From Azospirillum sp. TSH100 (lineage in GTDB: Bacteria; Pseudomonadota; Alphaproteobacteria; Azospirillales; Azospirillaceae), in NCBI RefSeq assembly GCF_004923295.1, contig NZ_CP039636.1, forward strand, positions 555,001 to 619,000: a stretch of 64,000 nucleotides of DNA, in the 5' to 3' direction. Under the pieces are notes generated by a model. That model saw nothing but the letters and a program-made list of their open reading frames with translations. It did no database searches and was not told the origin of the DNA. The position numbers and the translations under genes were made by a program. How positions within the stretch are numbered: position 1 is the stretch's first letter; every line of letters begins with the position of its first letter. Shown piece after piece: positions 61,103 to 64,000 of the stretch.

Positions 61103-62062
61103 TCACCGGATGTCGATGACGAGACATTCGGATTTTGCACGGGAGCAGCAAGGCAGGAACAGGGTGTTGGCCTCGCGTTCGTCGTCGGTGAGATAGGAAT
61201 CCCGATGATCGGGAATGCCGTCGACAATCCTCGTCAGGCAGGTGCCGCAGACCCCCTGTTCACAGGAGACGGGAAGCTCGATCCCGTGCTCCGCCAACGC
61301 AGCGACGACGCTCTGACCGGGCTTTACCGGGACGATGGCGCCGGTGTGTGCGATCCGTATGGTGAAGGCGCCGTCATCAGCAGGATCGCTGACGGCCGAA
61401 CCGAAATATTCCTTGTGCAGCCGCGACTCCGGCCAACCGCGCATGCGCGCGCGCTCGAGGACGCGGTCGATGAAACCCTGCGGACCACAGACATAAACAT
61501 GGCTTCCCGGTTCCGGGTCGGGAAGGACGTCGTCCGGCACCACCCTTTGGTCTTCCGGCGCATCATCGCAATGGATCCGTACATCGTCCTTGAAGTCCGA
61601 TGCCGCGATGTGGTTGAGGAACGCCATTCTGGACAGGCTGCGGCCCCAGTAATGCAGTTCGAACGGACGCCCCAACATCCTCAGCCGTTCGGCCATGGCC
61701 AGCATCGGTGTGATGCCGATGCCACCGGCGAACAGCAGGCTGCGGTCGGCCGTCTCGTCGAGCGGGAACAGGTTGCGCGGTTCGCCGATCCGCAGCCGCA
61801 GGCCCTCGGCCAGCATGTCGTGAAGGGCGACCGACCCGCCGCGCGACTTCGGATCCTTCAGGACGCCGATGACGTAACGGTTGGTTTCCGCCGGCGAGTT
61901 GCACAGCGAATATTGTCGGACCAGACCGTTGCCGATGTGGACGTCGATGTGGGATCCGGCACTGAAGGCCGGAAGCGGGTGACCGTCGGCATCGACCAGT
62001 TCGATGGAAACGATATCGTCCGTTTCCCGACGGAATCTCCCAACCAGCATGTTCAAGGTCAT
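61103..62062 (-). CDS. Rieske-oxygenase reductase, VanB/phthalate reductase type
   Basis: 319 residues from the ATG at 62062. Order: FMN/FAD-binding barrel (SAGSHIDVHIGNGLVRQYSL), NAD-binding domain (LLFAGGIGITPMLAMAERL, YVCGPQGFIDRVL) and a C-terminal plant-type 2Fe-2S ferredoxin (VSCEQGVCGTCLTRIV plus a later Cys, C-x4-C-x2-C). It passes electrons from NAD(P)H to the Rieske oxygenase encoded directly upstream (55 bases). VanB is the best-known member, but the reductase does not set substrate specificity. Confidence 0.9.
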   Translation of the reverse strand: MTLNMLVGRFRRETDDIVSIELVDADGHPLPAFSAGSHIDVHIGNGLVRQYSLCNSPAETNRYVIGVLKDPKSRGGSVALHDMLAEGLRLRIGEPRNLFPLDETADRSLLFAGGIGITPMLAMAERLRMLGRPFELHYWGRSLSRMAFLNHIAASDFKDDVRIHCDDAPEDQRVVPDDVLPDPEPGSHVYVCGPQGFIDRVLERARMRGWPESRLHKEYFGSAVSDPADDGAFTIRIAHTGAIVPVKPGQSVVAALAEHGIELPVSCEQGVCGTCLTRIVDGIPDHRDSYLTDDEREANTLFLPCCSRAKSECLVIDIR

Positions 62063-62117
62063 GACGCGTTCTTCTTCGCTCCTGGTTCCATACACAAGGC
62101 GGACGGGCACAGCGGGA

Positions 62118-63167
62118 TCATGACGACAGCGAGTTCTGCTCGGCTCTGATCAGCGCGTCGAGAACACGCCGGGCCCGGACACCCGGCGCATCGGTGGGCA
62201 GCAGAATTGGCCGCAACTCCCAGAAATCGGCCGCTCCCATCGCGCGTTGCTGAGCTTCCAGCATCGGCAGATCCTCGGTTTCAAACGGCTGACGCAGGAA
62301 CACGATCATCTCGGCGACGATCCGCTCCCCCTCGGCGCCCAGATCCTTCCTGCGGCTCGTGGCGAACCAGTAATGGGCCGTATGCTCCGTTTCGGGGCTG
62401 AAGAGATGCTGGAAATATCGGATCTGGCCGGGGGCCTTCCGCGGATCGTCGGACCCCGTCGGTGCGTTTCCGACCACCAGTTCCATGACACCCGGCGGAT
62501 CCCATCGCACATCGAGCCAGCGGTCGACCAGCGTTCCCGGCGGCAGGCCGTTGCGCCGTTCCAGTTCGGGCGACAGCCTTTCGTTGCGGTTCAGGCGCAG
62601 GGAATGAACGGTGTTGCCGTCCTGGACCACCGTCGTTTCGGCATTCTTGCCGTTGCCATTCCCCAAGGTCGAGGCGTGCAGATAGTCGATGTGGCTCAAG
62701 TCCATGATGTTGTCGACTTCGAGCTGGTAATGCGCCCGCGCCCGCAGATAGTCCTTGCCGATGTACCAGCTTTCCGGATCGAGGCTTTCAAAGCGGGGGA
62801 TCAGGGACGGATCAGCCTTCTCGGGATCACCCATCCAGATCCACAGGATGCTGTCCTGTTCCACCAGCGGGTAGGATTTGACCTTTGCGGCCTTGGGGAT
62901 GCTGCCGTCCCCATGCGGATTGCGGGTGCAGGCCCCGGACCCGTCGAATTCCAGGCCGTGATAGGGGCATTGCAGCGCATTCCCCACCTGTTTGCCCAGA
63001 TGCAGCGGGGCGAAGCGATGGGGGCAGCGATCCATCAGCGCATGGACGCCCTGAGAGCTGCGGAACATCACGACGGGTTCGTTCAGCAGCGTCCGGGCCA
63101 GAGGCTTGCCGTCCGCAACCTCGTGATCCCATGCCGCGACGTACCAGATGTTGCGAAGAAAGGCCAT
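62118..63167 (-). CDS. Rieske non-heme iron oxygenase, VanA-like
   Basis: 349 residues from the ATG at 63167 (GGAG upstream). The Rieske 2Fe-2S site is C48-P-H50 and C67-P-Y-H70; the mononuclear iron site contains His159 and His164 in NIMDLSHIDYLH. Length and layout match vanillate O-demethylase oxygenase and related demethylases of methoxylated aromatics. With the adjacent reductase and an aldehyde dehydrogenase it forms a minus-strand operon that could open the pathway for a lignin-type methoxy-aromatic. Vanillate itself is a guess. Confidence 0.88.
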   Translation of the reverse strand: MAFLRNIWYVAAWDHEVADGKPLARTLLNEPVVMFRSSQGVHALMDRCPHRFAPLHLGKQVGNALQCPYHGLEFDGSGACTRNPHGDGSIPKAAKVKSYPLVEQDSILWIWMGDPEKADPSLIPRFESLDPESWYIGKDYLRARAHYQLEVDNIMDLSHIDYLHASTLGNGNGKNAETTVVQDGNTVHSLRLNRNERLSPELERRNGLPPGTLVDRWLDVRWDPPGVMELVVGNAPTGSDDPRKAPGQIRYFQHLFSPETEHTAHYWFATSRRKDLGAEGERIVAEMIVFLRQPFETEDLPMLEAQQRAMGAADFWELRPILLPTDAPGVRARRVLDALIRAEQNSLSS

Positions 63168-63209
63168 GCTCCGGTGCTCCAATGAAATCAGTCAGGCTGT
63201 CCGCGGCAT

Positions 63210-64000
63210 TCAGAACGGGTAGGGCTGCGGACCTTCGATGGTGATCCAGCGCAGCTCGGTGAAGGCGTCTATCGCGGCCTTTCCACCGAAACGGCCGTAT
63301 CCGCTGGCTTTGACGCCGCCGAACGGCATTTGCGGCTCGTCCGCCACGGTCGGTCCGTTGATATGGCAGATGCCGGTGTCGAGACGCTGGGCCACGGCCA
63401 TGGCGCGCTGGGTGTTCCGGCTGAACACCGCAGCGGAAAGACCGTAGGGGGTGTCGTTGGCGATGCGGATGGCATCCTCGGTATCCTTGGCGCGGATCAC
63501 CGGCTTCACCGGCCCGAAGGATTCCTCGCCATAGACCAGCATGCCCGGTCGGACATGATCGAGAATGGTCGGGGTGACGACGCTGCCGCTGCGTCGGCCG
63601 CCGACGGCGAGTTGTGCGCCCTTGCCGACGGCATCGGTGATCAGCGTCTCCATCCGGTCGGCGGCGGCCGGATCGATGAGGGAGCCGAGCAGAACCGGTC
63701 CGCGCGGATCGCCTGCCGACAGCCCGCCGGCCCGTTCCGCGAGTTTCGCCACGAAGCCGTCCGCCACCGCCTCGTCCACGATGAAGCGGTCGGTGGACAT
63801 GCAGATCTGGCCCTGGTTCATGAAGGCGCCGAAAATGGCGGCGTCGACCGCCTGATCCAGGTCCGCGTCGTCCAGCACGATCAGCGGGGCCTTGCCGCCC
63901 AATTCAAGCAGCGCGGGTTTCAGATGCTCGGCCGCCAGCCTGGCGATGATCCGGCCGACCCCCGTCGATCCGGTGAAGTTCACCCGTCGCACGGCCGGAT
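63210..64000 (-). CDS. aldehyde dehydrogenase, C-terminal part (cut by window edge)
   Basis: About 263 residues are visible; the N-terminal part lies beyond the window. ALDH-superfamily features: NFTGSTGVGRIIA, LLELGGKAPLIVLDDADL (Glu of ELGGK), the catalytic cysteine in MNQGQICMSTDR, GEESFGPVKPVI and INGPTVADEPQMPFGGVKAS. It oxidises an aldehyde to an acid with NAD(P)+. The closest pattern is the vanillin/salicylaldehyde-type group, which fits the VanA/VanB-like genes that follow on the same strand. Confidence 0.88.
   Translation of the reverse strand, partial: PAVRRVNFTGSTGVGRIIARLAAEHLKPALLELGGKAPLIVLDDADLDQAVDAAIFGAFMNQGQICMSTDRFIVDEAVADGFVAKLAERAGGLSAGDPRGPVLLGSLIDPAAADRMETLITDAVGKGAQLAVGGRRSGSVVTPTILDHVRPGMLVYGEESFGPVKPVIRAKDTEDAIRIANDTPYGLSAAVFSRNTQRAMAVAQRLDTGICHINGPTVADEPQMPFGGVKASGYGRFGGKAAIDAFTELRWITIEGPQPYPF

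Noticed and set aside
60734..62149. A 471-residue plus-strand frame opposite the reductase
   Set aside because: It is antisense to a clear VanB-type reductase and an IS3 relic.
62118..63167. Firm assignment as vanillate O-demethylase (vanA) with vanB
   Set aside because: The fold and cofactors match, but substrate specificity within this Rieske group cannot be read from motifs, so no gene symbol is given.

Overview
The window is GC-rich DNA from an alphaproteobacterium, most likely an Azospirillum-type member of the Rhodospirillales. This is inferred from the rRNA operon order (23S, 5S, initiator tRNA), a phasin, ExoD, a cyclic beta-1,2-glucan synthase, HWE/HisKA_2 kinases, CheB-CheR fusion kinases and a NodD-like LysR regulator. 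No single gene fixes the species.

Region 1 (1-1264) is the end of an rRNA operon: the 3' part of 23S rRNA, 5S rRNA and tRNA-fMet(CAU). Region 2 (1221-about 7800) is an integrative and mobilizable element. A large serine recombinase runs toward the tRNA and uses its 3' half, antisense, as the last codons and stop. A small membrane protein, a KfrA-like DNA-binding coiled-coil protein and a divergent MobA/MobL-type relaxase with a long coiled-coil tail follow; overlapping palindromes lie between the last two. No type IV secretion genes are present. Region 3 (7806-12285) is an insertion-sequence graveyard: an IS110-type relic and an IS701-type element with 45-bp inverted ends that is split by an IS630-type element whose transposase needs a -1 frameshift.

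Region 4 (12.5-43.2 kb) looks like an envelope, stress and signalling block. It has a cyclic beta-glucan synthase, a fatty acid desaturase, a DUF2147 protein, an MgtA-type P-type ATPase, two giant CheB-CheR histidine kinases, intact and broken small response regulators, ExoD, a PAS-HisKA_2 kinase with a LOV-like fold lacking the photoactive cysteine, a phasin, two DUF2382 stress proteins, a translationally coupled trio of small unknown genes and a NarL-type regulator. Region 5 (43.4-44.6 kb) is a scar of IS5, serine-recombinase and IS6 relics. The recombinase relic carries the same 15-bp core found at the tRNA-fMet 3' end. Two cores in the same orientation, each followed by a recombinase facing the same way, suggest a tandem integration array and a 42.7-kb island (1267-43967).

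Region 6 (44.7-50.7 kb) is a complete RND efflux operon (adaptor, pump, outer-membrane factor). Region 7 (50.8-64 kb) is an aromatic-catabolism locus: an outer-membrane porin-like protein, an MFS carrier, a NodD-like LysR regulator, divergent genes for an ACMSD-type amidohydrolase, FAD monooxygenase, extradiol-type dioxygenase, NTF2-like protein and fumarylacetoacetate-hydrolase-type enzyme, then a Rieske oxygenase, its reductase and an aldehyde dehydrogenase cut by the window edge. Two related IS3 relics flank the first part, and remnants of SDR, FAD-oxidase and AraC genes mark past rearrangement. The substrate cannot be read from the sequence.
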